Source of the DNA: CALHVX01 sp039198065 | Lineage (GTDB): Bacteria; Pseudomonadota; Gammaproteobacteria; Pseudomonadales; Azotimanducaceae | Direction: 5' to 3' | DNA length: 64,000 bases | NCBI GenBank assembly: GCA_039198065.1 | Contig: JBCCTU010000007.1 | Coordinates: 123,965-187,964 of the forward strand | Shown: positions 36,601-43,507 of the stretch, piece after piece | Layout: each line of letters begins with the position of its first letter | How positions within the stretch are numbered: the stretch's first letter is position 1 | Notes under the pieces: generated by a model | What the model was told of the DNA's origin: nothing | Seen by the model: the letters and a program-made list of their open reading frames with translations, nothing else | The model's database searches: none | Program-made: the position numbers and the translations under genes

Positions 36601-36831
36601 TTTGTCGGCTTGATCCCGATTATGATGAGCCGTACGCCGGCGACAGCGCCGTTCCTGCCCATGGCTGTGTCACTTGCCTGGGGCGTGCTGTTCGCGACCT
36701 TCATCACGCTGATCCTCGTACCGTCGCTGTATCGCATTGTTGAAGACTTCTTCGGTGCGCCGCAAAGCACCCGGCCGCCCGCAAACGACTCTGTTGCTGC
36801 CTCCGCTGGAACTCCGCTAGCGGCCAGCTAG
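33640..36831 (+). CDS. RND efflux pump, AcrB/MdtB-like inner-membrane permease
   Basis: A 1063-residue protein with the standard RND layout: TM1, a large periplasmic loop, TM2-6, a second loop and TM7-12. The N-terminus (AIRWFVHNPVAANLLMILLIVTGLVGAFSVKQEEFPPID) is typical. The proton-relay Asp pair is present in GILVDDAIVVGERI, and the repeat-2 motif GVVVNASLVLVDSINR carries the usual TM10/11 elements. It exports hydrophobic or amphiphilic compounds using the proton gradient. The substrate is unknown, but the dedicated GntR regulator suggests a specific inducer. Confidence 0.95.
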   Translation: MQTAIRWFVHNPVAANLLMILLIVTGLVGAFSVKQEEFPPIDTRAVSISVPYLGAAPLEVEKAVCVRIEEAIEGVEGIEKIRTNALEGSCRVFVEFEYNANQVVALNEIKSLVDGINSFPTETERPIVGKVSIIQRVMQIALFGNAEEKVLKELGRDVRDEILSLSGVSQVTLGYVRPYELAIEVPEIALRRYGLTLARVADTIRNSSLDMPGGTIRTETGEILIRATGQAETGEQFRNIVLLTQTDGTKIRLGDIALINDGFEEGFLSARFNGKPAVVINVSQVGDEDLIQIADKTREYFLQKAAQLPEGIEYEIWDDQSAELKERLAVLNGNALGGLLLVLIILTLFLQLKLALWVSVGIPVALLGTFAVFPFADITLSTIAVMAFILVLGILVDDAIVVGERIYAHEQLGKSPIQAAIDGTWEVSVPVIFGVLTTVAAFLPLILVEGRLADIFSNIGWIVMIALTFSIIESQLILPSHLGHRSRAASTSALGRRWEAFQSRLAGALEAFAHDVYAPNARTAVSWRYATAATGLGVLIVAIALLASNRVTFSFFPAVEGEKVYGTLELPEGVPSSVTARAAAQIEQAAGRLNQTLTEELGLTEDVVQNVLISIGVKVARDGPGLKERAGQSNLAEVVLDLLPLDQRNDYSAKEIARRWRDMVGPIPDAVSLKFDAEKFKVGNPVEYQIRGTDVREMRIAAEEMKAQMSRYDGVFDIADSFRSGKQEIQLTLLPEARTLGITMNGLASQVRAAFYGAQAQRVARGEDDVRVMVRLPEAERRSIGNLEDMYIRTPDGTEVPFQSVARFDLARGYSKIDRRDGVRQIEVYADVDRATTSPEEVTAALTADVLPKLQRQFPELVLDLGGEQEERIKAMAGLAAGSVLSLILIYMLLAIPLKSYLQPLVIMSVIPFGAVGAIFGHWIIGVQLVFFSALGIVALSGVVVNASLVLVDSINRRRREGMAIDDAILQSCVTRFRPIILTSATTFVGLIPIMMSRTPATAPFLPMAVSLAWGVLFATFITLILVPSLYRIVEDFFGAPQSTRPPANDSVAASAGTPLAAS

Positions 36832-36850
36832 CGAGCAGCCCGGCAGCAAC

Positions 36851-37237
36851 TCAGTCCGGACGCAGCTCATCGAGCATGCCGGTTTCGGCATGCACCCACC
36901 AATGGTTGCCGTCCGGATCGGCAACCGTAAAGCTCCACGCCACCGAACTCTCCGTCAGCGCCATAGCGATGGGCAGACCCCAGTCGAGGGCGCGCGCGTA
37001 CAGCCGCTCTACGGTCTCCCGATCGCCGTAGCGCAACCCCAGCACCGTCGGGCCAACCTCATCGTAGGGCGTCCGACGGCGATTCAGTGACAGGTACTGC
37101 TCGCCGAGCCGCAGTTCCGCATGATCAATCGACTCGCCAGCGCCCGTTGACTGCCAATAGAGCCGCAGGTCGAGGTGCGTGACCAACCACTGCGCCAGCG
37201 CTTCCACATCGTCGGTGTAAAGCAACGGGACAATCAT
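36851..37237 (-). CDS. VOC-family (glyoxalase/bleomycin-resistance-like) protein
   Basis: A 128-residue, single VOC unit: PLLYTDDVEALAQWLVTHLDLRLYWQ, HAELRLGEQYLSLN, then WSFTVADPDGNHWWVHAE. It has the overall fold pattern of antibiotic-binding or glyoxalase-like proteins. The usual first His ligand is absent, so metal binding is doubtful. It converges on the RND gene with a 20-bp gap. Confidence 0.8.
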   Translation of the reverse strand: MIVPLLYTDDVEALAQWLVTHLDLRLYWQSTGAGESIDHAELRLGEQYLSLNRRRTPYDEVGPTVLGLRYGDRETVERLYARALDWGLPIAMALTESSVAWSFTVADPDGNHWWVHAETGMLDELRPD

Positions 37238-37383
37238 CTTCGACCTGACCGGTGCGCTTCCGTCGCACTGTGTTTTTTTTCGTTAAGAAGTGTCAACCGC
37301 GGAGCGTGCCACGCGTTGTATGACCTGTGCCCCCACCGGGGCCCTAAAGACCAGACAGAATTCGGTTAAACGAGGAACGACTC

Positions 37384-37953
37384 ATGCAACGTCCCGCCAT
37401 CAAAGCAATACTCTTGACCAGTGCTCTTGTCGCCGCACTGCCCGCGGCCCAGGTCGCATCGGCAAACGTACTCCCGGCGCTGACCAGCGCAGCGGCAGCA
37501 CCTGCCGAAATTCGGAATCGTCGCGCTCAGCGCGCCTCCAGCGGCGAGGCTCGACGCTTCCGCTCCGGCGAGCGCACCACGCGCCAGACCCGCACCGAAA
37601 CCGGGTTCGAACGCAACACCACCTGGACCGGCGAAAATGGTCGTACGGCATCGCGCGATACGGTCGTCGACGTGGATCGTGAGAACAAGAGCTACAGCCG
37701 CCGCACCGTTCGCACCGGTCCTGAAGGCAACCAGACCAGCACGGACGTGAACGGCAGCTACGATCCGGAGACGGGCTTTACCCGCAACGGTACGAAGACC
37801 TTCGCGGATGGCACCACGGCCAGTAAGGACACCAACGCGTTCTACGACCGGGACAGCCAGACGTTTACCAAGACCGTCACGCGGACGAACCGTGCCGGTG
37901 AATCAGAGACCTTCACGACGACGCGTGAGCGCACGACGGAAGACGGCGAGTAA
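37384..37953 (+). CDS. Secreted Arg/Thr-rich protein of unknown function
   Basis: A 189-residue protein. The signal peptide (MQRPAIKAILLTSALVAALPAAQVASA) is followed by a low-complexity, highly polar chain rich in Arg, Thr, Glu, Asn and Gly. From residue about 60 it shows weak internal repeats of roughly 20-25 residues, such as ENGRTASRDTVVDVDRENKSYSRRTV and FADGTTASKDTNAFYDRDSQTFTKTV. It is probably periplasmic and disordered or beta-stranded. A strong terminator follows. I do not recognise a family. Confidence 0.72.
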   Translation: MQRPAIKAILLTSALVAALPAAQVASANVLPALTSAAAAPAEIRNRRAQRASSGEARRFRSGERTTRQTRTETGFERNTTWTGENGRTASRDTVVDVDRENKSYSRRTVRTGPEGNQTSTDVNGSYDPETGFTRNGTKTFADGTTASKDTNAFYDRDSQTFTKTVTRTNRAGESETFTTTRERTTEDGE

Positions 37954-38003
37954 GACTGTTGATTAAGGCTATCGATAAAGGCAATCGATCGCTGCCATCG
38001 TGA

Positions 38004-38031
38004 CCGGGGGCGCTTCAGCGCCCCCGGTTTT
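38004..38031 (+). terminator. Rho-independent terminator
   Basis: A perfect ten-base stem (CCGGGGGCGC / GCGCCCCCGG) with a TTCA loop at 38004-38027, followed by TTTTCGTT. It lies 50 bp after the secreted Arg/Thr-rich gene. The T tract is short but the stem is very stable. Confidence 0.9.
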
Positions 38032-38094
38032 CGTTGTGATCAGCATTGCGATCGGCACCTTAATGAGCGGTACGGTTTGGGAGGAGTGTCCGTC

Positions 38095-38991
38095 ATGACA
38101 AACACCACAGGGCTTCTAAGGCGCATTGCCGCCCTGACGATTCTGGTAGCGACCCCGGCACTCGCCGAGGCGTCCGGTCAACATACGCTGGAACTCTCGA
38201 CGGGTATCGATGACGCCTCGGGCCAAACGGCCGGTGTGGGCTACAGCTTCGACGCCAGCCGCTGGGGTGTTGCGTTGTTTGCAAGCCAGGGCGAGTTCGA
38301 TCAAACGGGGCTCGCGCTGGACGGCTCGACCTTCGATGACGTTAGCCGCTCGACCGATCTGTCGGCTAGCGCGTACTGGCTGATCGACAGTGCCCGCGGC
38401 ACCTGGGAACTCGCGGCGGGTGGAAGCCAGAGCGACATCGACGACGGTTCCGAAACCCGCCGCTTCTTTGCGCGCCTCGGCTATCAGGCCGATCGTTGGC
38501 AGCTGTCGGCGACCGGTAGCCTCCTCGACGTGCGCTCGGTGATCGCCATTGAACAGTCGCTGTTTCGCTTCAGCCGGGTCGTGCAGCGCGACGCCGACCG
38601 TGACGGAACCGGTGTCGCCCTGGACGGGAGCGTAGCGCTCACCGAGCACTGGCAGTGGTTCGCCGGTGCCCGCAGTCAGTCCTTTGATGACCTACCGGAC
38701 TTCAACAGCAGCATTCGGCTCGTGACTAACACGCCGCTCAACGAAGCGCAGCGTGTCTCAGCCTGGACGGCGTATACGGGCGTGGGCTGGTACGGCGATC
38801 GCTGGGATTTAAGCGTCCAGCTGTCAACCGACGAAGCGGAAGACTTCAACGATCGTTCGGAAACTCTACTGCTCGATCTGGGCGCTCCGCTGAACGAAAC
38901 GCTCTACGCCTCGGTCGTCCTTGGCACCACGCGCTCTGAGGTATTTGACTCAACGAGTTTCGCCGAGCTGGTGCTGCGCGCTTCATTCTGA
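38095..38991 (+). CDS. Outer-membrane beta-barrel protein of unknown function
   Basis: A 298-residue protein with a signal peptide ending in ATPALA. After it come alternating amphipathic strands such as HTLELSTGIDD, AGVGYSFDASRWGVALFASQGE, ASAYWLIDSARGTWELAAGGSQS, and a final Phe (ELVLRASF). These are hallmarks of an outer-membrane barrel inserted by BamA, here probably 12-14 strands. The start at 38095 has GGGAGGAG upstream. It stands alone between a terminator and the convergent LysR gene. Its passenger or transport role is unknown. Confidence 0.75.
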   Translation: MTNTTGLLRRIAALTILVATPALAEASGQHTLELSTGIDDASGQTAGVGYSFDASRWGVALFASQGEFDQTGLALDGSTFDDVSRSTDLSASAYWLIDSARGTWELAAGGSQSDIDDGSETRRFFARLGYQADRWQLSATGSLLDVRSVIAIEQSLFRFSRVVQRDADRDGTGVALDGSVALTEHWQWFAGARSQSFDDLPDFNSSIRLVTNTPLNEAQRVSAWTAYTGVGWYGDRWDLSVQLSTDEAEDFNDRSETLLLDLGAPLNETLYASVVLGTTRSEVFDSTSFAELVLRASF

Positions 38992-39000
38992 AGGCTTGCT

Positions 39001-39894
39001 TTAGAGTTGCCCCTTGAGGTGATCCTCACCGTCTCTGAGCACTGACTCGGCAAACGACATAACGGCTCGAACACGCGCTGTTCGGCGCAAATCACGATGG
39101 GTGAGAATCCAGATCGTTCGTGATGCCGTAGGCGCTCGCGTGGTTGCTCGGATCAGCCCATCTGCCCGATCCCCGATCAAGCAAGGAAGCAGCGTCAGCC
39201 CGAGACCACGGCGCGCCGCGACCACTTGCGCTTCGACGGTAGCAAACTCTCCCCACACCGGGACCCGGTTGAACTCCGTTGCGTCAATCCAGGGCGCATG
39301 GCGCAAGTCATCGGCACTCCAGCCGAGCCATCGGCCTGCTTCAGGCTGGTCTCGGAGATCCCGCTGATGCATGTAATCTCGGGCGCAGTAAACGGTTTCT
39401 CGATAGGCAAACAGGCGTTTGCCGACAAGCGTATCGGGCGGGTTGTTGTCCATCCGGATCGCAACGTCCGCTTCCCGCCGCGCCATATCCAGCAAGTCTG
39501 TGGTTAAACGTAAACGTAGATCGATATTTGGGTACTGCACTTCAAACGCGGGGAGCGCATCGATAAACAGTCCAATCGCCAGCGGTTGTGACAGGGTCAG
39601 CGTAACCGCGCCGCTCAAGTTGTCGTCCTGCCCCAACAGTTGACGGTCGACACTTTGCAGGCTGGCTTCGAAGTGCCCCGCGGCCTCCGCCAGCGCTTCC
39701 CCAGCGGGCGTCAGCAGCAAACCTTCAGGGCGTCGATCGAACAACCGTTGCCCCGCAGCAGATTCCAACCGCTCGATGCGCCGACTCACCGTCGAATGAT
39801 GAACCCGGAGTCGAGCCGCGGCGGAACGCACGGACCCATTACCGGCAACCGCAGCCAGAGTCCGTACATCCTCCCAGTCCAGCCGATCGATCAT
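39001..39894 (-). CDS. LysR-family transcriptional regulator
   Basis: About 297 residues. The helix-turn-helix at the start reads DWEDVRTLAAVAGNGSVRSAAARLRVHHSTVSRRIERLESAAGQRLFDR, and a substrate-binding domain follows (about 90-290, with LTLSQPLAIGLFIDALPAFEVQYPNIDL). I chose the ATG at 39894, which fits the family N-terminus. The frame also allows ATG 39933 or TTG 39945. It is divergent from the MAPEG gene with about 140 bp between them, so it may regulate it. Confidence 0.9.
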   Translation of the reverse strand: MIDRLDWEDVRTLAAVAGNGSVRSAAARLRVHHSTVSRRIERLESAAGQRLFDRRPEGLLLTPAGEALAEAAGHFEASLQSVDRQLLGQDDNLSGAVTLTLSQPLAIGLFIDALPAFEVQYPNIDLRLRLTTDLLDMARREADVAIRMDNNPPDTLVGKRLFAYRETVYCARDYMHQRDLRDQPEAGRWLGWSADDLRHAPWIDATEFNRVPVWGEFATVEAQVVAARRGLGLTLLPCLIGDRADGLIRATTRAPTASRTIWILTHRDLRRTARVRAVMSFAESVLRDGEDHLKGQL

Positions 39895-40031
39895 CGCTAG
39901 CTCGATGTGTACATCTGCCACCTGATTCTGCATCAGTGAGTGCAAAAACGCACCGAAGAGTTGCGAATTTTCTTCGTGACTACGCTTTTTTTAGCTCTCA
40001 AGCTCATCTCATATCCTAAGCGAGTCTACCC

Positions 40032-40466
40032 ATGACCCTACCCCTCATCTCAGCCGCCACCGCAGGCTGTATCGCAATCCTGCAAATGATTCTGATGATC
40101 ACCGTGGGCTTATTCCGGACACGGGCCGGCATCTTCGTCGGGCAAGGCGAAGACCCCAACATGATCCGGCTGATGCGACGGCACGGAAACCTCAGCGAAA
40201 ACGGCGCACTGTTCCTCGTTGCCCTTACGCTGCTGGAAGTAATCGGTGCGGCACAGACGCTCGTTGCCGCCCTCGCAGCCATCTTCTTGGTCGCGCGTAT
40301 TCTCCACGCGATCGGCTTTTCATCGTTGACAGGCTCCCACGGTGAACCCGGTAGTCGAGCCTTTGTGGCTGCACGAGCGCTGGGGGCGTTTGGCACCTTT
40401 GCGTGCGGGCTGATTGTCGGCAGCGCTTTACTCTTTGAGAGCATGCACCTGGGAGGTTGGCTGTGA
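40032..40466 (+). CDS. MAPEG-family membrane protein
   Basis: A 144-residue protein with four hydrophobic helices and the family pattern NMIRLMRRHGNLSENGALFLVALTLLEV in the second helix region, then ARILHAIGF. MAPEG proteins include membrane glutathione transferases and prostaglandin-E synthase-like enzymes. Bacterial ones are mostly of unknown role. It overlaps the next small gene by four bases (GTGA) and is divergent from LysR. Confidence 0.9.
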   Translation: MTLPLISAATAGCIAILQMILMITVGLFRTRAGIFVGQGEDPNMIRLMRRHGNLSENGALFLVALTLLEVIGAAQTLVAALAAIFLVARILHAIGFSSLTGSHGEPGSRAFVAARALGAFGTFACGLIVGSALLFESMHLGGWL

Positions 40467-40810
40467 GCAACGAGTCATTGATCAACCGATTGGGCTTCAT
40501 TGCGCTAACCGTGACCCTGCTACTTTCGACGTCCGCTAACGTAAACGCAGCCGATACCAAGGCCCATATTCAAATCTGCAAAGAAGCTATCACTGGTAAG
40601 TTGACCGCGGCGCGGCGACATCAGGCGACCACAGTGCATTTCAAGCGCATACAGGGCAGCGTACGACAGAAGCTGACCTTCACACTCCGATTACAGGACA
40701 CACGCAGCACAGTCCAGTGCCGGATTCGACACCGAAAAATTGAGCGTATCGACTGGACGAAGGCTGCCAGGTGGCTCGACGCAACAGAGACCGTTTCCGC
40801 ATCGCCCTGA
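40463..40810 (+). CDS. Small secreted protein of unknown function
   Basis: A 115-residue protein. The GTG at 40463 forms a GTGA overlap with the MAPEG stop, so the two are translationally coupled. A signal peptide (LGFIALTVTLLLSTSANVNA) leads into a basic domain of about 80 residues with two Cys (IQICKEAI, TVQCRIRH) that may form a disulphide. No family recognised. Probably periplasmic. Confidence 0.68.
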   Translation: MSNESLINRLGFIALTVTLLLSTSANVNAADTKAHIQICKEAITGKLTAARRHQATTVHFKRIQGSVRQKLTFTLRLQDTRSTVQCRIRHRKIERIDWTKAARWLDATETVSASP

Positions 40811-40922
40811 AACGCACCGCGTCTCAGCCTGGACGGCGTGTACAAGCCTTGGATGGCTGATACTGCGCGCGTCCTTTTGACGCCCCTCCGCTAGAATCCC
40901 GCCCCCCGGTGGGAGTTCGGCG

Positions 40923-42743
40923 ATCGAAGCAACAACACTCTTTGCGCTCATTGGCGGCGCAACCCTCGCAGCGCAATGGATTGGCTGGCGCACGCAAGTG
41001 CCGTCGATCGTGTTCCTGCTCTTCGCCGGCGTCGTGCTAGGCCCCCTGACCGGCCTGCTTGATCCCGACGCCTTGCTCGGGGATCTGTTGTTTCCCGTGG
41101 TGTCTTCCGCTGTCGCGATCATTCTCTTTGAAGGCAGCCTCACACTTCGGCGGGAGGAGATCACCGATACGGGGCCGGTGCTGCGCCGCCTGCTGACCTT
41201 TGGGGTGCTGATCACCTGGGCCATCATTGCGGCAGCGGCGCACGCCATCGGTGGGCTGAGCTGGCCCCTGGCGATCCTCTTCGGCGCCATCCTCGTCGTC
41301 ACCGGACCTACGGTCATTGGTCCTATGCTGCGAACCATTCGCCCGACGCGGGCCGTTGGGCAACTGTTGCATTGGGAAGGCATCATCATTGATCCGCTCG
41401 GTGCCGTGCTCGCGATTCTGGTGTTCGATCTCGCCTTCGGCGCGCAGGCGGAACAACCCTGGCTCGACGCGCTCGCGTCCCTGGGTCTGATCGCCGCGGT
41501 CGGCGGGCTCGCTGGAGCCGTGGTCGGTGCCCTCTGGGGTCGCGTGTTGCGCAACCATGCCCTGCCGGACTACCTAGAGAATCCGGCAACGCTGCTGATT
41601 GTCATCATCACCTTTGCATTGTGTGAAGCCTTAGCGCACGAGTCGGGCCTGCTGGCGGTAACGGTGCTCGGCATCTGGCTCGCAAACATGCCGAGGGTCG
41701 TGATCGAGGACCTGCTGGACTTCAAGGAGTCGCTGACCGTACTGCTCGTATCGGCGTTGTTCGTGTTACTCGCCGCGCGACTTGATCTCGACAGCCTTCT
41801 CGGGCTTGGGCTGCCGGCGCTGGGGGTACTCGCCGTGGTGCTCTTCGTCGCTCGACCGATCCAGATCGCGGCAGTCACTCTGGGCAGTCCCCTTGCGCTG
41901 GCCGAGCGCGCGCTGCTGGCATGGATTGCACCCCGCGGGATCGTCGCCGCGGCCATTGCATCGCTGTTCGCCCTCAAGCTCGAAGCCGCCCAGGTACCCC
42001 AGGCCGATCTGCTGGTGCCGTTGACCTTCGCGATGATTATCGGGACGGTCCTGTGGCAAGGGCTCACCGCGCCCGCCGTCGCCCAACTGTTGGGCGTTCA
42101 GCGTCCGAAGCCCCAGGGCGTCCTGTTCGTCGGTAGCAACCCAGCGGTGCGCGCCCTCGCCGGCAAGCTGCACGAGGCCGGCATCGACGTCTGCATCGCG
42201 GACAACGTCTGGGGCAACGTCCGCGAAGCACGCATGGCGGGCATCACGACGTACTACGGCAATCCGGTATCACGTCACGCGGAGCACAACCTCGACCTGT
42301 CCGGCCTCGGCCAGCTGTTCGCCATGTCGCTGCGCTACGACACCAACACGCTCGCCTGCGTGCGCTACGGCGGAGTGTTCGGTCGCGGTCAGGTGTATTC
42401 CCTGGCGACTCATCTCGCTCGGGGTGATGACGAAAAGCACGCGGCTGCGGAACACCTGCGAGGTCACTGGCTGTTCGATCGTGACCTCAGTATCGCCAAA
42501 CTGAACAGCCTCCTCGCCCAGGGCTACGAACTGCGGGTCACCTCGTTGACCGATACCTTCGACTTCGAACGCTGGCAGGAGGAACAGCCAGCCGCGCTGG
42601 CGCTGCTCGCCTGGGATGCGCGGCGCGCACTGCGGGTGCGTTCGGCCGACCGCGATTTCGCCCCGCTGGCAGGAGACGAACTCCTGTACCTGGCGCCGCC
42701 GGCCGACGACCGGCCGGAATCGTCGTCAGGAACCGACCGCTAA
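40923..42743 (+). CDS. Cation:proton antiporter (CPA1-type) with C-terminal TrkA-N-like domain; no canonical start
   Basis: About 606 residues if read from ATC 40923. The family N-terminus (IEATTLFALIGGATLAAQWIGWRTQVPSIVFLLFAGVVLGP) is in frame before the first GTG (40998), and the only in-frame candidate with a ribosome site is ATC at 40923, seven bases after GGGAG. Starting at GTG 40998 would remove most of the first membrane helix. About 12 helices follow, then a cytoplasmic domain starting GVLFVGSNPAVRALAGKLHEAGIDVCIAD, a TrkA-N/Rossmann-like nucleotide-binding unit. It probably exchanges Na+ or K+ for H+. Confidence 0.85.
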   Translation: MEATTLFALIGGATLAAQWIGWRTQVPSIVFLLFAGVVLGPLTGLLDPDALLGDLLFPVVSSAVAIILFEGSLTLRREEITDTGPVLRRLLTFGVLITWAIIAAAAHAIGGLSWPLAILFGAILVVTGPTVIGPMLRTIRPTRAVGQLLHWEGIIIDPLGAVLAILVFDLAFGAQAEQPWLDALASLGLIAAVGGLAGAVVGALWGRVLRNHALPDYLENPATLLIVIITFALCEALAHESGLLAVTVLGIWLANMPRVVIEDLLDFKESLTVLLVSALFVLLAARLDLDSLLGLGLPALGVLAVVLFVARPIQIAAVTLGSPLALAERALLAWIAPRGIVAAAIASLFALKLEAAQVPQADLLVPLTFAMIIGTVLWQGLTAPAVAQLLGVQRPKPQGVLFVGSNPAVRALAGKLHEAGIDVCIADNVWGNVREARMAGITTYYGNPVSRHAEHNLDLSGLGQLFAMSLRYDTNTLACVRYGGVFGRGQVYSLATHLARGDDEKHAAAEHLRGHWLFDRDLSIAKLNSLLAQGYELRVTSLTDTFDFERWQEEQPAALALLAWDARRALRVRSADRDFAPLAGDELLYLAPPADDRPESSSGTDR

Positions 42744-42901
42744 ATCTGCCCTGAGGCACGCTAGCCACAGTTCCGCTCCCTCCGTGTCATCAAAACTGGT
42801 GGTATCCCCGCCCCCGGGGCAGTGAAACCATTCGGCGCGAATGAACCTTTTGCGTCGTCCACGTGACAGATGCGTCTAGTAGCCCGTCCTAAGGTGCATC
42901 G

Positions 42902-43507
42902 ATGAATCTGTATCTACGACTGTTCTTCCGTTTGCTCCTTGCCTGCCGAGCGCCTGCCTGCACAACCGAATCCAGCACCAGCGCCCGGTTCCGTGTGTTG
43001 CCGTCCGACATAGACCTCTTCGGCCACATGAACAACGGCCGCTACGCGCAAATCTTCGACGTCGCACGGGCCGAGTGGATGCTGCGCTGCGGTGTCCTCG
43101 GCGCTATGCGCAGGCATCGTTGGGGGGCCGTCATTGGCGGCAGCACAATCCGCTTCCGTCGCGCCCTGACCCTCGGCCAGCGCTACGAGGTGCGCACACG
43201 GTTGCTCGGCTGGGACGATCGTTGGTTCTATCTCGAACACCGGGCCTGCACCCTCGCCGGTGACACTGTGGCTGTGGGGCTGTGTCGCACGGCACTGCTC
43301 AGCGGCCCGCGCTGGGTCGCCACCGCAGACGTGGTCGCCGCTGTTGACCCAGAACGCAGCCAGCCGGCGCTACCTCGCGCAGTCACCGACTGGCTGCGAA
43401 CCGAAGCGGCACTGTGCAGCGGAGCCGCGACAGCGAATGCGTGCACTTCCCCCGATCCCGGGCGAGCCGACGCCCGGCAGCCCGTTCGCCAAGTACAGGC
43501 CGCATGA
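42902..43507 (+). CDS. Hotdog-fold thioesterase-like protein
   Basis: A 201-residue protein. Residues about 25-160 form a 4HBT-like hotdog domain with RVLPSDIDLFGHMNNGRYAQIFDVARAEWML, the Asp-x-x-x-x-Gly-His-Met-Asn-Asn active-site motif of acyl-CoA thioesterases of the THEM6 type. The N-terminal hydrophobic segment could tether it to membrane. It overlaps the MMPL transporter gene by four bases, so it probably works on the acyl or lipid substrate of that system. Confidence 0.82.
   Translation: MNLYLRLFFRLLLACRAPACTTESSTSARFRVLPSDIDLFGHMNNGRYAQIFDVARAEWMLRCGVLGAMRRHRWGAVIGGSTIRFRRALTLGQRYEVRTRLLGWDDRWFYLEHRACTLAGDTVAVGLCRTALLSGPRWVATADVVAAVDPERSQPALPRAVTDWLRTEAALCSGAATANACTSPDPGRADARQPVRQVQAA

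Noticed and set aside
40838..40860. Similarity of short text near 40838 to bases near 38760 (GCGTATAC/GCGTGTAC context)
   Set aside because: Only about 20 bases match (tctcagcctggacggcgt), with no extended homology. Probably chance or a tiny copied scrap, not enough for a repeat call.
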